Assembly (NCBI GenBank): GCA_013397695.1
Contig: VYZI01001046.1
Coordinates: 1 to 64,000 of the forward strand
Direction of reading: 5' to 3'
Source of the DNA: Centropus unirufus
Taxonomy: Eukaryota; Chordata; Aves; Cuculiformes; Centropidae
DNA length: 64,000 nt
Part shown: positions 1 to 9,230 of the stretch, piece by piece
How positions within the stretch are numbered: the stretch's first letter is position 1
Layout of the letters: each line of letters starts with the position of its first letter
The notes under the pieces: model-generated
What the model was told of the DNA's origin: nothing
The model's input: the letters and a program-made list of their open reading frames with translations, nothing else
The model's database searches: none
Program-made: the position numbers and the translations under genes

Positions 1-367
1 GGGTTCTGCTGGCCGTGCTGCTTCTGATCCAAGCCAAGTTGCCACTGCAGGCCAAGATGCGTTGTCCTCACGCTGGTGGCTCCTTCTGCTGTGTCCTTGC
101 TCTGTGAGTGTTTGTAGGCAGCAGTGGGTTCTGGCCAGACCCTCCTGGATGCTCTGCTGATGTGGTGTCCCCTGAGGTACCCCTAGCAGCGTCTCAGGGC
201 ATCAAACTGCCCCCTCCCCACAATGTGGGGTTTGGGGTTGCTGCAGGACCCCTCTTACTGCCCACCTCAGCTGGGTGACCTTGGCAGCTGGGGGGGTGAG
301 ACTGGGGGCCAGTGGGAACCCTCAGCTGAGCTCCACCGTGTGCTGCAGGGTGGCTGCAGGGACTGTG
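1..367. other. Non-coding sequence, nothing recognised
   Basis: GC-rich sequence with no convincing exon, CR1 match or RNA gene on either strand. The short open frames here lack family resemblance and codon structure. By position it lies upstream of, or inside the first intron of, RHOG. Confidence 0.5.
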
Positions 368-552
368 GGGTGCCTGTGGAGACAGTGGGGACCTTCAGGT
401 GCCCATAGGGACAGCAGTGACCTTGGGGTGCCCGTGGGGACAGCAGGTATCTTGGCATGCCCAAGGGTACAGCGATGACCTTGGGCTTTCTGTGGGGACA
501 GTGGGGATCTTGAGGTGCCTGTGGGGACACCAGTGATCTTGGGGGGCCCAAG
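368..552. repeat. Minisatellite, about 33-bp unit
   Basis: Five to six degenerate copies of a unit built on 'GTGGGGACAG.. GT.. ATCTTGGGGTGCC'. Copies differ by point changes and small indels, so the array is old. The open frames across it on both strands are by-products of the repeat. Confidence 0.75.
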
Positions 553-597
553 GCTGGGATATAGCAATAGCCTTTTCTCAGCCCAGTTTGGGTCTGA

Positions 598-716
598 GAT
601 GAGGGGTGGGGAAATGGGTTGAAACCAGCTTAGATGGGTCCAAACTGGGTCAGGTTGGTCCAAACTGAGTAGTCAGACAGGTCCCAACCGAGTCAGACAG
701 GTCCGAACCAGCTCAG
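598..716. repeat. Short degenerate tandem repeat
   Basis: About five diverged copies of a roughly 24-bp unit containing 'GGTCCAAACTGAGTCAG'. It is separate from the preceding minisatellite. Confidence 0.55.
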
Positions 717-946
717 TGAGGTCCCTGCCATGGCACAATGAGGGGGCTGCATCCCTCTCTGAGGGCTGCCCTGGGGCCGCCCAGCCCTGGGACCCCTGCA
801 GTCACAGGAACTGGGGTTGCCAGGTCCTGTGGTCCCACCAGCCCCACCAGCTCCTGCATTTTGGGTACAACAGAGCCAGGCAAGAGCCAAAGGTGCTGGT
901 AGGGACAGTGGGCGAGGAGCCAGCAGCAGCAGGACCGGGGGAGGGA

Positions 947-1419
947 TCAGCAGCAGCTGAACATGAGCCACCAGTGGCCCAGGTGGCCAAGAAGGCCAAC
1001 GGCATCTGGGCTTGGATCAGCCATGGGGTGGCCAGCAGGAGCAGGACAGGGATTGTGGGGTTGTGAGAGGGGCTGAGGGCCCTGGGGCTGTGTGTCCTGG
1101 AGAAGAAGAGGCTGAGGGAGACCTCATCGCACTCTGCAGCTCCCAGGAAGGAGGTTGTGGGGAGTTGAGTGCTGGGCTCTTCTCCCAAGGAACAAGGGAC
1201 AGGATGAGAGAAAATGGCCTCAAGTTGTGCCAGGGGAGGGTGAGATTGGATAGTGGGAAAAATTCCTTCATGGAAAGAGCCCTAGCAGGAGGGAGAGTGG
1301 TGGTCACCATCCCTCAAGAGGTTAAAAAACTGCGTGACTGTAGCATTTGGAGATGGGTTCCATTGTGGTGTTGGGATTGGATTAGAGGGCTTTTCCAACC
1401 TTAATAGTTCTGTAATTCT
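947..1419 (+). mobile_element. CR1 LINE fragment, 3' end
   Basis: Begins near 'CTGAACATGAGCCACCAG' and runs through the typical CR1 3' region (gagaagaagaggctgaggg, ttccttcatggaaag) to 'CCTTAATAGTTCTGTAATTC'. It is 5' truncated and too diverged to code. Confidence 0.85.
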
Positions 1420-1424
1420 TGTCC

Positions 1425-1935
1425 CTTCTCCCACTGTCCTGCTGCCCTAAAACCTGACCCTGTTCCTATTACCCTGCTCCTGCTCCCCCTGCTCCTGCAC
1501 TCGCTTCCCTGGTCCTGCTCCCTCTGATCCTGCTCCCGTTGCTCTGCTCCCTCTTCTCCTGACCCTTCTCCCTCTGATCCTGCACCCACTGCCCTGTTCC
1601 TGCTCCTCCTACTCCCATTGTCCTGATCCTGTTCACCAATCCAGCACCCATCATCTAGTTCCTGCTCCTCCTGCTCCCTCCGCTCCTGCATCATTGCCCG
1701 ATCCTGCTCCCTCTGATTCTGCACACATCACCTTGTTCCAGCTTCCCCTACTCCTGCACCCATCACCCTGATCCCGCTCCCTTGATCCTGCACCCATCAC
1801 CCTGATCCCGCTCCCTTGATCCTGCTCACCAGTTCTGCTCCAACCACCCTGGTCCCATGCCCATCACCTGATCCTGCTCTTCCTGCTTCTGCACCCATCA
1901 CCGTGATCCTGCTCCCTGCAATCCTGCTCCCCCTC
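1425..1935. repeat. Polypyrimidine minisatellite
   Basis: A long C/T-rich array of 'CCTGCTCC' and 'CCTGCACCCATCACCCTGAT' blocks. A unit of about 34 bp is repeated almost exactly near 1753-1825; the rest is degenerate. The strong purine/pyrimidine strand bias is what allows a minus-strand open frame rich in R, E and Q, which I do not regard as a gene. Confidence 0.8.
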
Positions 1936-2211
1936 CTGCCCCTTCTCCCATGACTCCAGTCTCATGCTGTTGCTTTGAGCCCCACAGACCTTGGCGAGGG
2001 TCCCTGCTGCCACCCCCCCGCGCCATTGCTGTGCGCCCCCGGCCCCTCACACCATAGGGAAACCCCTCGGGCTGCATTTGTGACCGAAGTGAGGAGAAAA
2101 CCGAGGCTGAAGGCCAAGTGTTTATTTGTGTCCCACCAGGCTGGGTCCTTCTGTGGGTGCTGCCGTGGCCCTGCTGCTCCTGGGGCCACAGGGCCGTTCA
2201 CAGATTGGAGA

Positions 2212-2350
2212 CGTGGGATCCCATCCCTGGAGGTGTTCAAGGCCAGGTTGGATGGGGCTTGGAGCCTCCTGATCCGGTGGGAGGTGTCCCTGCCCATGGC
2301 AGGGGTTGGGACTGGATGGGCTTCGTGGTGCCTTCCAACCCAACCCAACC
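2212..2350 (+). mobile_element. CR1 LINE fragment, 3' end
   Basis: Contains 'GGATCCCATCCCTGGAGGTG', 'AAGGCCAGGTTGGATGGGGC' and 'TGCCCATGGCAGGGGTTGG', the last ~140 bp typical of CR1, ending at 'CCTTCCAACCCAACCC'. Confidence 0.85.
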
Positions 2351-3142
2351 TGAGTCTGTCATGAAGCACTTTTGCAGTGGGGAAACTGAGGCACGGCTCG
2401 TGGGGTGGCTTTGGCGTGCTGCAGGCAGGGAGCCAGGCAGGAGGGGGTCACGGCGCTGAGCTGCAGGCAGGAGCCGGGTGTCAGGGCAGGAAGAGGAAGA
2501 GTCACTTCCCCATCCGAGGGGGCAGAATCCGACCCCGCGGGGGCTGGAGGCAGGGGGTATAGCCCCTTCGCCCTTCCCCATCCGCACTGCCCAGGCCCTG
2601 CAGCCTCGGGGGGCTGAGGGGAGGGGTCCTGTTTCCCCAACCTCGGGCTTTAGGGCTGATGCAGGATCCCCAGCCACGCCACAGGGATGCTTCTGCTTCT
2701 TCCCATGGCTGCAGCACATGAGCCACTGCCCTGACCAAGCTAAGGATAAATCCTGTCCAGCGGCCACTGTGCCAGCCGCTGGACCCCGCGAGGAAGGAGC
2801 TCCTGGCCCCAAACTGGCCCCACGGGTGGGCATCCTCCCCTCCAGCACTGTGCAGTGCTCCTGTGCCCGGCTCCGCCTGCAGCAGGAAGGAGGGCAGGAT
2901 GTGACCCTTAATGGCAACAGCAGAGGGAAGCAGGGAAGCGCTGCCGGGCTGGGGTGAGCACAGCTGCTGGGCTGGATGCCAGCCCCAAGGCGCCACAGGC
3001 GGCCTCTCTCCAGCTTGGCCACGGCACCAGCCCAGCACTGGCCCTGCTGGGGGGAACTGGTGACAGCCCCCATGCTCCCACAGCCTGGATCTGCCCTAGC
3101 TGTGTGTCCTGCTGCCCTCCAGCCCACACCGGGCTGGAGCCA
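2351..3142. other. Non-coding GC-rich sequence
   Basis: No exon, repeat family or RNA recognised. Long open frames cross it on both strands at once, as expected where stop codons are rare in GC-rich DNA, and none resembles a known protein. Confidence 0.5.
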
Positions 3143-3372
3143 CAGCACGGCACGGCATATGGCACGGCACAGCATGGCATGGCATGGCACAGCATAGCAT
3201 GGCATGGCACGGCACAGCATGGCACAGCATCGCACAGCATGGCATGGCACGGCATAGCACGGCACAGCATCGCACAGCATGGCACGGCATGGCATGGCAC
3301 GGCATGGCATGGCACGGCACAGCATGGCATGGCACAGCAAGGCACAGCATGGCATGGCATGGCACGGCATAC
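3143..3372. repeat. GGCAY/AGCAT minisatellite
   Basis: About 230 bp made only of 5-base words GGCAC, GGCAT, AGCAC and AGCAT, combined into ~10-bp and higher-order units. All six frames are nearly open, which creates the long Cys/His/Ala/Met-rich open frame 2237-3370 on the minus strand. That frame is a repeat artefact. Confidence 0.92.
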
Positions 3373-4075
3373 AGCGCTGCAGCAGCCTGGCTGGGCCGAG
3401 AGCACTGTCCTGGACACGAGGGTCACCGATGACATGGGGGACATGGGAGAGGGCCAGGAGGCAAAGAAGGGGATGTGAGACTGGGGATGTGGATCATGGA
3501 GGGAACAGGGGCAGTGAAGGGGGAGAAGGGGCAGGAAGGTGATACAGGAAGAGTTAGAACAGAGCCAGGAGGATCCAAGGGTGGTCCAGAGGATGGAAAG
3601 GGGCAGGAGGAGGTACACAGAATACAGGGATCAGGACAGAGGGGGAATGGGAGGACATGAGACATAAGTGGGGAATGGGAGGAGATAGGGGCACATGGGA
3701 CATGTGTGGGGATAGGGAGGGGATGGGGGGACACGTGGATTGGGACAGGGATTCGGGACAGTGACCCCCAGTGTGGCATAGCACGGGGCACTGCAGCAGC
3801 CTGGCTGTCCTGGGGACGATGCGGTCCCTGCACGCAGTGGCTGCAGCAGCTGGGTCCGGGGACGGGGATCCCCACTGCAGGGGTCTCTGGGCTGCTCTGC
3901 CATGGGGTCTGCTGGGGGGGATGTGCCTGGCTGAGAACCTCACCCAGGCTGCAGGATGAAGGGTGAGCCATGACCTGCCCTGCTGCACCCTCAGGACATC
4001 CAAGCAGGGTGACCACGGTGACCCCAGCCCCAGCCTGTCCTCTTCCCCTGACCCTCTGCCCTCCCCTCCCCGCAG
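3373..4075. other. Purine-rich non-coding sequence before the RHOG coding exon
   Basis: On the plus strand, 3420-3740 is G/A-rich with loose repeats around 'GACATGGG' and 'GGGAATGGGAGGA'. 'CTGCAGCAGCCTGGCTG' occurs both near 3376 and near 3790, suggesting a small local duplication. The stretch ends in a pyrimidine tract and CAG acceptor (4073-4075), so its 3' part is an RHOG intron. Confidence 0.6.
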
Positions 4076-4113
4076 GCTGCTGAGAGGGGCACAAGGGACA
4101 CCGAGCTGCAGCA
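4076..4113 (+). other. RHOG: RHOG 5' UTR part of the coding exon
   Basis: A strong splice acceptor (a long C/T run ending CCCGCAG) at 4075 starts this exon 38 bases before the RHOG ATG. The sequence before the ATG, 'GAGCTGCAGCA', lacks an in-frame upstream ATG. The non-coding first exon was not identified and may lie left of the window. Confidence 0.75.
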
Positions 4114-4689
4114 ATGCAGAGCATCAAGTGCGTGGTGGTGGGTGATGGGGCAGTGGGGAAGACCTGCCTGCTCATCTGCTATACCACCAACGCCTTCCCC
4201 AAGGAGTACATCCCCACCGTCTTCGACAACTACAGCGCCCAGAACACTGTGGATGGCAGGACTATTAACTTAAACCTGTGGGACACAGCTGGCCAGGAGG
4301 AGTACGACCGCCTCCGGACGCTTTCCTACCCCCAGACCAACGTCTTCATCATCTGCTTCTCCATCGCCAGCCCACCCTCCTATGAGAATGTCAAGCACAA
4401 ATGGTACCCAGAGGTGTGCCACCACTGCCCCAGCGTGCCCATCCTTCTCGTTGGCACCAAGAAGGATCTGAGAAACAACCCCGAGACCATGAAGCGACTC
4501 AAGGAGCAGAATCAGGTGCCTATCACCACCCAGCAAGGCATCAGCCTCGCCAAGCAGATCCGTGCCGTCAAGTACCTGGAGTGCTCGGCGCTCAACCAGG
4601 AGGGCATCAAGGATGTCTTCACTGAGGCGGTGAGGGCTGTGCTCAACCCTGTGCCAGCCAAACCCAAGAAGCCCTGTGTCCTCTTGTGA
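4114..4689 (+). CDS. RHOG: RHOG, Rho-family small GTPase
   Basis: A 191-residue Ras-superfamily GTPase, the same length as mammalian RhoG and very similar to it; the N-terminus MQSIKCVVVGDGAVGKT is that of the Rac/RhoG branch. Visible motifs are the P-loop GDGAVGKT (residues 10-17), switch I with YIPTVFDNYS and Thr35, switch II WDTAGQEEYD with Gln61, the guanine-specificity motif TKKD (115-118), ECSAL near residue 157, and a C-terminal Lys/Pro stretch followed by a CVLL CAAX box, predicting geranylgeranylation of Cys188 and membrane attachment. In this family RhoG cycles between GDP and GTP and acts upstream of Rac through ELMO-DOCK in ruffling, migration and phagocytosis. The whole coding region is one exon, as usual for this gene. 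All catalytic residues are present, so it looks functional. The RhoG C-terminal region is the most diverged part relative to human. Rac paralogues are less likely because of the conserved NUP98-PGAP2-RHOG neighbourhood. Confidence 0.97.
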   Translation: MQSIKCVVVGDGAVGKTCLLICYTTNAFPKEYIPTVFDNYSAQNTVDGRTINLNLWDTAGQEEYDRLRTLSYPQTNVFIICFSIASPPSYENVKHKWYPEVCHHCPSVPILLVGTKKDLRNNPETMKRLKEQNQVPITTQQGISLAKQIRAVKYLECSALNQEGIKDVFTEAVRAVLNPVPAKPKKPCVLL

Positions 4690-5520
4690 TGGGGCTGCTG
4701 GTGACCAGCAAGAGACAATCCTCCCCTTGCCCTGGCTCTGCCACCCCCCAAGACGCTGCCTGGTGCCTCCAGACCCCCCGCCCATCTCAACACCTCCCCG
4801 AGCCTCTCTGCACCCCCGCGGATGGTGGGCCCGGGGCCGCTAGCCCGAAGCTGCCAGCTTTAATAATACAGACCTCGTTTGCACTAACTGGCCATTCACC
4901 TGGGGGCAGCGGAGCTCACCCAGCCCCACGGGTCCCCAGGCCCTGGCTGTCCGTGGTCACTTTTGGGTGACACCTCTCTGGTCCTGGCACAGGGCAATAC
5001 TTCCTGAGAAGGGGATGCCTCGCGTGGTTGAACCCCCACCTCCTGCCCCCGCCAACACACAGGGACCTGCCACCCCCCACCCCGAGCCCCCCGCAGGGTC
5101 CTGCCAACCCCATCCCTGCACATTGGGGCTGCAGAGGGTGTGGGAAAGCCCTCAGCCCCTCTGTGCAAGCCCTGGCTCTTGGCCACCTCCAAGCATTCCA
5201 CTGCTACGGTGTTGGCCCAGCGTCATCCTGCAGCAGGATCTCCTGAGAGAGCATTTGGGGCGAGCCCAGCCCAGCTCAGCATCACCGGCTTTTGGGGTGT
5301 ACCCAGCCTGGCCCAGCATCACCAGTGTTTGGAGTGACCCCAGCCTGGCACAGCATCACTCCCCGGGGAAGCCAAGCCCTCACAAGTGGAGCCGGTGCTA
5401 CCAGAGAAGGGTACTTCTGTGCCAGCTGGTGCCGGGGCTCCACAGGGCAGTGGGGCTCCCTATAACCAGCCGCTCCCCAAGTTGCTTCGTCTGCAATAAA
5501 AAGACCTGCCCCATCTCCCC
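4690..5520 (+). other. RHOG: RHOG 3' UTR
   Basis: Follows the TGA at 4687-4689 and runs to the AATAAA at 5495. Between about 5263 and 5365 there are two to three imperfect ~39-bp copies around 'CCCAGCCTGGCACAGCATCA'. The exact cleavage site is not visible, so the end is approximate. Confidence 0.7.
5495..5500 (+). terminator. RHOG: RHOG polyadenylation signal AATAAA
   Basis: Canonical AATAAA, the first on the plus strand after the RHOG stop, followed by a T/G-containing stretch (CTCCTGTGCTCTCCCATGTG) about 20-40 bases on. Confidence 0.75.
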
Positions 5521-5999
5521 GTCTCCTGTGCTCTCCCATGTGCCCACACGCTCCCTGGGCACGGGGCCGTGATGGTGGCACGGAGGGACCAGCAGCAGCC
5601 CTGGGTGCTTGGCGTACTTGCCACCCCGTTGCCAGCCCCACAGGCCGCCAGCACGTGCTGGCTAGCAGCCAGGCCCTGGCAAGGTCCCCAGAGCCGCACA
5701 CACGGGCCCCTTGTCCCGCCGCAGGGATGCAGCCTGGCGCCCGCCACAGCCAGCCTTTGTTCCTCGCTGCCATTTCCCAGCCAGAGCTGGGGGCCGGCAG
5801 GGGTGATGGGGCCATGAGGCTGGGTGGCTCCGGCCACATCCCCCAGCCATGGTGATGCCTTGCCTCCAGGAGCCGGTGTGGGTCTCCCAACCCCCAGGCT
5901 GGGAGCTCCCAGTGCTGGGCATGGCCCTGGCTCAGCCCCTGGAGGGCTGCGCACCAGCAGGATTGTCGGCCCCAGCTGCACTGAATCCTGTTCCCAGAC
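5521..5999. other. Intergenic sequence between convergent RHOG and PGAP2
   Basis: GC-rich, with no exon, CR1 or RNA gene recognised. It separates the RHOG poly(A) site from the first intergenic minisatellite. Confidence 0.5.
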
Positions 6000-6465
6000 T
6001 GGTGATCCCTCTGCTTGTATCTTGCTCTCACCTTGGGTGATCTCCATGCTCATATCCTGTTCCCACCGTGGTGGATCCCCATGGTCGGATCCCGTTCCCA
6101 CCATGGCTGATCCCTGTGCCTGTATCCAGCTCACACAGTGAAGGACCCGCATGGGCATATCCTGCTCCCACCATGGTGAATCCCCATGCCCGCATTTCAC
6201 TCTCACCATGGCAGATACCCATGCCCATATCCCACTCCCACCGTGGTGGATCCCAGGGGCTGTATCCTGCTCCCACATGGCAGACCCCTGTGGCCATAGT
6301 TGTCTCCCACAATGATCCCCATGCCTGTATCCTGCTCTCACCATGGTGGATCTCCATCTCCATTCCCATTATTTTGCTCCACGATGCGTGATCCCCATGC
6401 CCATATCCTCCTCCACCATGGCAGATCCCTGTGGTCATATCCTCCTCCCGCAAGGGTTGTATCCT
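6000..6465. repeat. Intergenic minisatellite, about 39-bp unit
   Basis: Roughly a dozen degenerate units of the form 'CATATCCTGCTCCCACCATGGTGGATCCCCATGCC'-like blocks (key words: TATCCTG, CTCCCACCATGG, TGGATCCCCATG). The unit contains ATG in one direction, so many short open frames start here; none is a credible gene. Confidence 0.85.
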
Positions 6466-7089
6466 GCTCCCCTGCAGCAGCAGGATCCGCCCTCTATCCC
6501 CACCGAGGGGCCATGCCGAGGGGGTTCCTCCGCTGGCCCGAAGGCTACAGTCGGAACTGTGGGCACCCAGGGGCCGTGTCACATGACATGGACCCCATCC
6601 CCAGGGCTGGCAGGGGGTGGGCAGGGTCTGCAGCCCCCATGGGGGCCGAGGTGCCGCCTCGGTGGGGTTGGGTGGAGTGGGCACTGGGGCAAGGTGGGGA
6701 CCCCAAGGCGGGATGCTGAGAGGCAGCAGGAGGAGCCCAGCTCCAGTCCTGGGAGCAGCAGGATGAGCTCATGGCTATTCCCATCCCATGGCTCACGGAG
6801 GGTTACGGCCCCACTGCCCTGGCAGGGCCCCTGCAGCACCGAGCAGACAGAAACTGAGGCACGGGGCAGCCCCAGCTGAACCCACCCCAGCGCTCTGGAC
6901 CCTGTGCCTCACTGGCCCCAAGGCCACTGGCCCTGCAGCATCCAGTGGGGGCAGGGGGGCTCGGGGCTGGGTGGGGCGCGGAGCCGGCAGCTGTGGGGTG
7001 AACTCACCCGGGAGTGCTGAGCATCCACCCGGCTCCCTGGCCAGCTCCCAGCCTCCTTCCGCCCTGCTGAGCGACTCCTGGCCTCGTCC
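6466..7089. other. Intergenic GC-rich sequence
   Basis: No coding exon, CR1 or RNA gene recognised between the two minisatellites. Confidence 0.5.
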
Positions 7090-7400
7090 AGCACCCAGGA
7101 TCCGTGTCCTGCATCCCAGCTCCCAGGATAAAGATTCTTCACCCCAGGGATCCACATACCACACCCCAGTCTCAGCCCCCTGAGTCCACATCCTGCACCC
7201 CAGCCCCAGGATCTACATCCTATGCCCCAGCCCCAGGATCCACATCCTATGCCCCAGCTCCCAGGATCCACATCCTGCACCCCAACCCCAGGATCCGCAT
7301 CCTGCACCCCAGCCCCAGGACCCACATCCTGTACCCCAGCCCCAGGATCCACATCCTGCACCCCAGCCCCCGGACCTACATCCTGCACCCCAGCCCGGAC
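7090..7400. repeat. Intergenic minisatellite, about 30-bp unit
   Basis: About ten copies of 'GGATCCACATCCTGCACCCC' followed by 'AGCCCCA'. Copies are closer to each other than those at 6000-6465, so the array is younger or better homogenised. It lies just past the probable end of the PGAP2 transcript. Confidence 0.88.
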
Positions 7401-7499
7401 CCTGCCCTGGCCCAGGGAAGGAATGGGAGCCTCTGGCCATGCCAGGGCTGTGCACTGGCCAGTCTGGAAGCCCAGTGGCAGGGATTTTGCCAAGAGCTC

Positions 7500-9099
7500 A
7501 TGAAAATACTCAGTGCTTTATTTCATCCTCAAAACCAAGGAGCAGAGGCTGCTGGTGCAGCACCACAAGCATGCAGGCAGGGGAGATGGATGGAGCCCGA
7601 CATGGTGAAAACACTCACACACGGACACACAGGCACAACTGGACCAGCTTGAAGGCCCGCGTGGCCCCGGCTCAGGCAGGGCCACTGGCCAGGGCACCAC
7701 AGCTCCTGGAGGAGGCTCTGCCCAAGGTCTGGGAGCGCAGAGACGAGCACTGGGACATCCTGGGGACTGCAGGTGGTGGTGCATCCATAGTCCACAGATG
7801 GGGCAGCTGCAGGGACCCACGCTGGTCCTTCATGGCTGAGCGTGGTGCGGAGTGAACCCTGGCAAGAGCAAAGCTCCCCAGACTCAAGACGGTTCCCGGT
7901 GCTGGAGGCTCAGCCCTCTCCCCCTGCCTGCCATTCCTGCCCTTTTCTGTTTCAGGGAACCTCCAGGAGTGAGCACAGCGCTGCCCCTCCAGGCTTTCCA
8001 GGGCCTCCCAGTGCCTCGCAGGGCGGGATGCAGCCAAGCCATCCTGCATCGTGGCCATGCCAGAGCAGTGGGTCCCTCACAGTGTGGCCTGGGGATGTTG
8101 CCAGCCCCCAGTGCCCACCCAGATGGCACCGCGGCCATGCCAGCGGCCCGCTGCAGCCAGAGCCCATGGATGGGGGTAGGAGCAGCAGCCCCGTCCCGAG
8201 GCAGCAGCATCAGTGAACCCTAGTGTTTCCCAGCCTGAGCCCGATGGCATGGAAGCCGTGTGGACACCAGAGCAGGAACCTCCAGCCCCAGCCTGCTTGC
8301 CTTCCCTCCCCAAAGTGAGCTTGCTCTGGAGCACGGCATGCCCACAAGCAGCTTTTCCTTGCCAGAGAGGACTTCTGGGAAAGGCAGAGCTGGAGAGTGT
8401 AGGTGCTCTTGGCATCTGCTGTGCCCCGTGTGCCCTCATGCTCTCCTGCCAGCCTCCGGTGCACGGGCCAGCACCTTGAAAGCCACTTCCCTCCCAGCAA
8501 CACAGAGAAGCATGGGCGGGGACCCTGCCGCAGCTCCAGACAGGAGAGCAGCACCCAGGACCAACTCCCAGCCTCTGCTCTTAGGCTCCTTGTGGGCTCA
8601 GCAGGAGCCTGGACTGAGGCACCACAGCTTTGCCCTGCAGCAAAGGCTTTCCAAGACATCCAGGTTGCTCCACTTTGAGACTGCAACCAGAGATGCAGGA
8701 GCAGCAAATGCTCCTTCTCCAAACGCTGCCTCAATCTTCAAGGCCTGAAAGGCCACCAGCCCTCTCTGAAGACTTTGGCCAAGGACCTCCAGCTCAGAGG
8801 AGGAACCACCCAGATGAAGCAAAGGCAGGGCAAGGCTGGTCTCCCCATGCCCTGAAGCTGGGAACAGAATCCTGCTCTGCCCGGAGCATCCTCTGAAGAT
8901 ATACATTCCTGCCCTCCTTCTCTGTCCTCCAGGCACAACCAGGAACCACACAGAGACACCTGTGGTGCTCAGGACCCCAGGACAACACTTGCAGCAGCTC
9001 CACAGGGAGCGCACTCGGGGTAGCAGGAGAGGGAAGAGGCTCTCTGCTACCCCCAGGGAAGAGCAGCCCCCAGCTGGCACCACTGGCTGCGGCACGAGG
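7500..9099 (-). other. PGAP2: PGAP2 3' UTR (probable)
   Basis: Reading the minus strand from the PGAP2 stop at 9100, the first good AATAAA is at 7522-7517, giving a 3' UTR of about 1.6 kb. No CR1 lies within it, unlike the introns. The plus-strand open frames here are antisense shadows. Confidence 0.6.
7517..7522 (-). terminator. PGAP2: PGAP2 polyadenylation signal (candidate)
   Basis: The plus strand reads TTTATT, that is AATAAA on the minus strand, downstream of the PGAP2 stop codon and about 100 bases before a minisatellite. It is the only clear signal seen between the stop and the RHOG end. Confidence 0.6.
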
Positions 9100-9230
9100 C
9101 TAGAAGTGCTTGTCCTCCAGCAGTGAGCTCACCACCAGCTCCTTGTTGCCGAAGTCCCAGAAGGCAGTCATGTGGAAGGCCATGTTGGAGAGGACAACCA
9201 GGTACTCCAGGAAGGCGAAGATGGTGTACA
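9100..9230 (-). CDS. PGAP2: PGAP2 coding exon 5 (last)
   Basis: Acceptor CCCCCAG on the minus strand just before TGTACACCATC. Encodes residues 212 (split Val) to 254, starting VYTIFAFLEY and ending LLEDKHF, then TAG. The final membrane helix and conserved WDFGNKEL are here. Confidence 0.95.

Noticed and set aside
1401..1724. Arg/Glu/Gln-rich minus-strand open frame
   Set aside because: It is the reverse complement of a polypyrimidine minisatellite; the composition follows from the repeat.
2237..3370. 377-residue minus-strand open frame, the longest in the window
   Set aside because: Half of it is the 5-base-word minisatellite and the rest is GC-rich sequence overlapping a CR1 tail. It resembles no protein and has no splice or promoter context.
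3143..3372. CRISPR-like repeat array
   Set aside because: It has no unique spacers and the genome is a vertebrate one; it is a minisatellite. The same holds for the arrays at 6000, 7090 and 18108.
2976..3542. Possible histidine- and tryptophan-rich repeat protein
   Set aside because: All frames of the GGCAY array are open; this is expected from the sequence and has no homologue.
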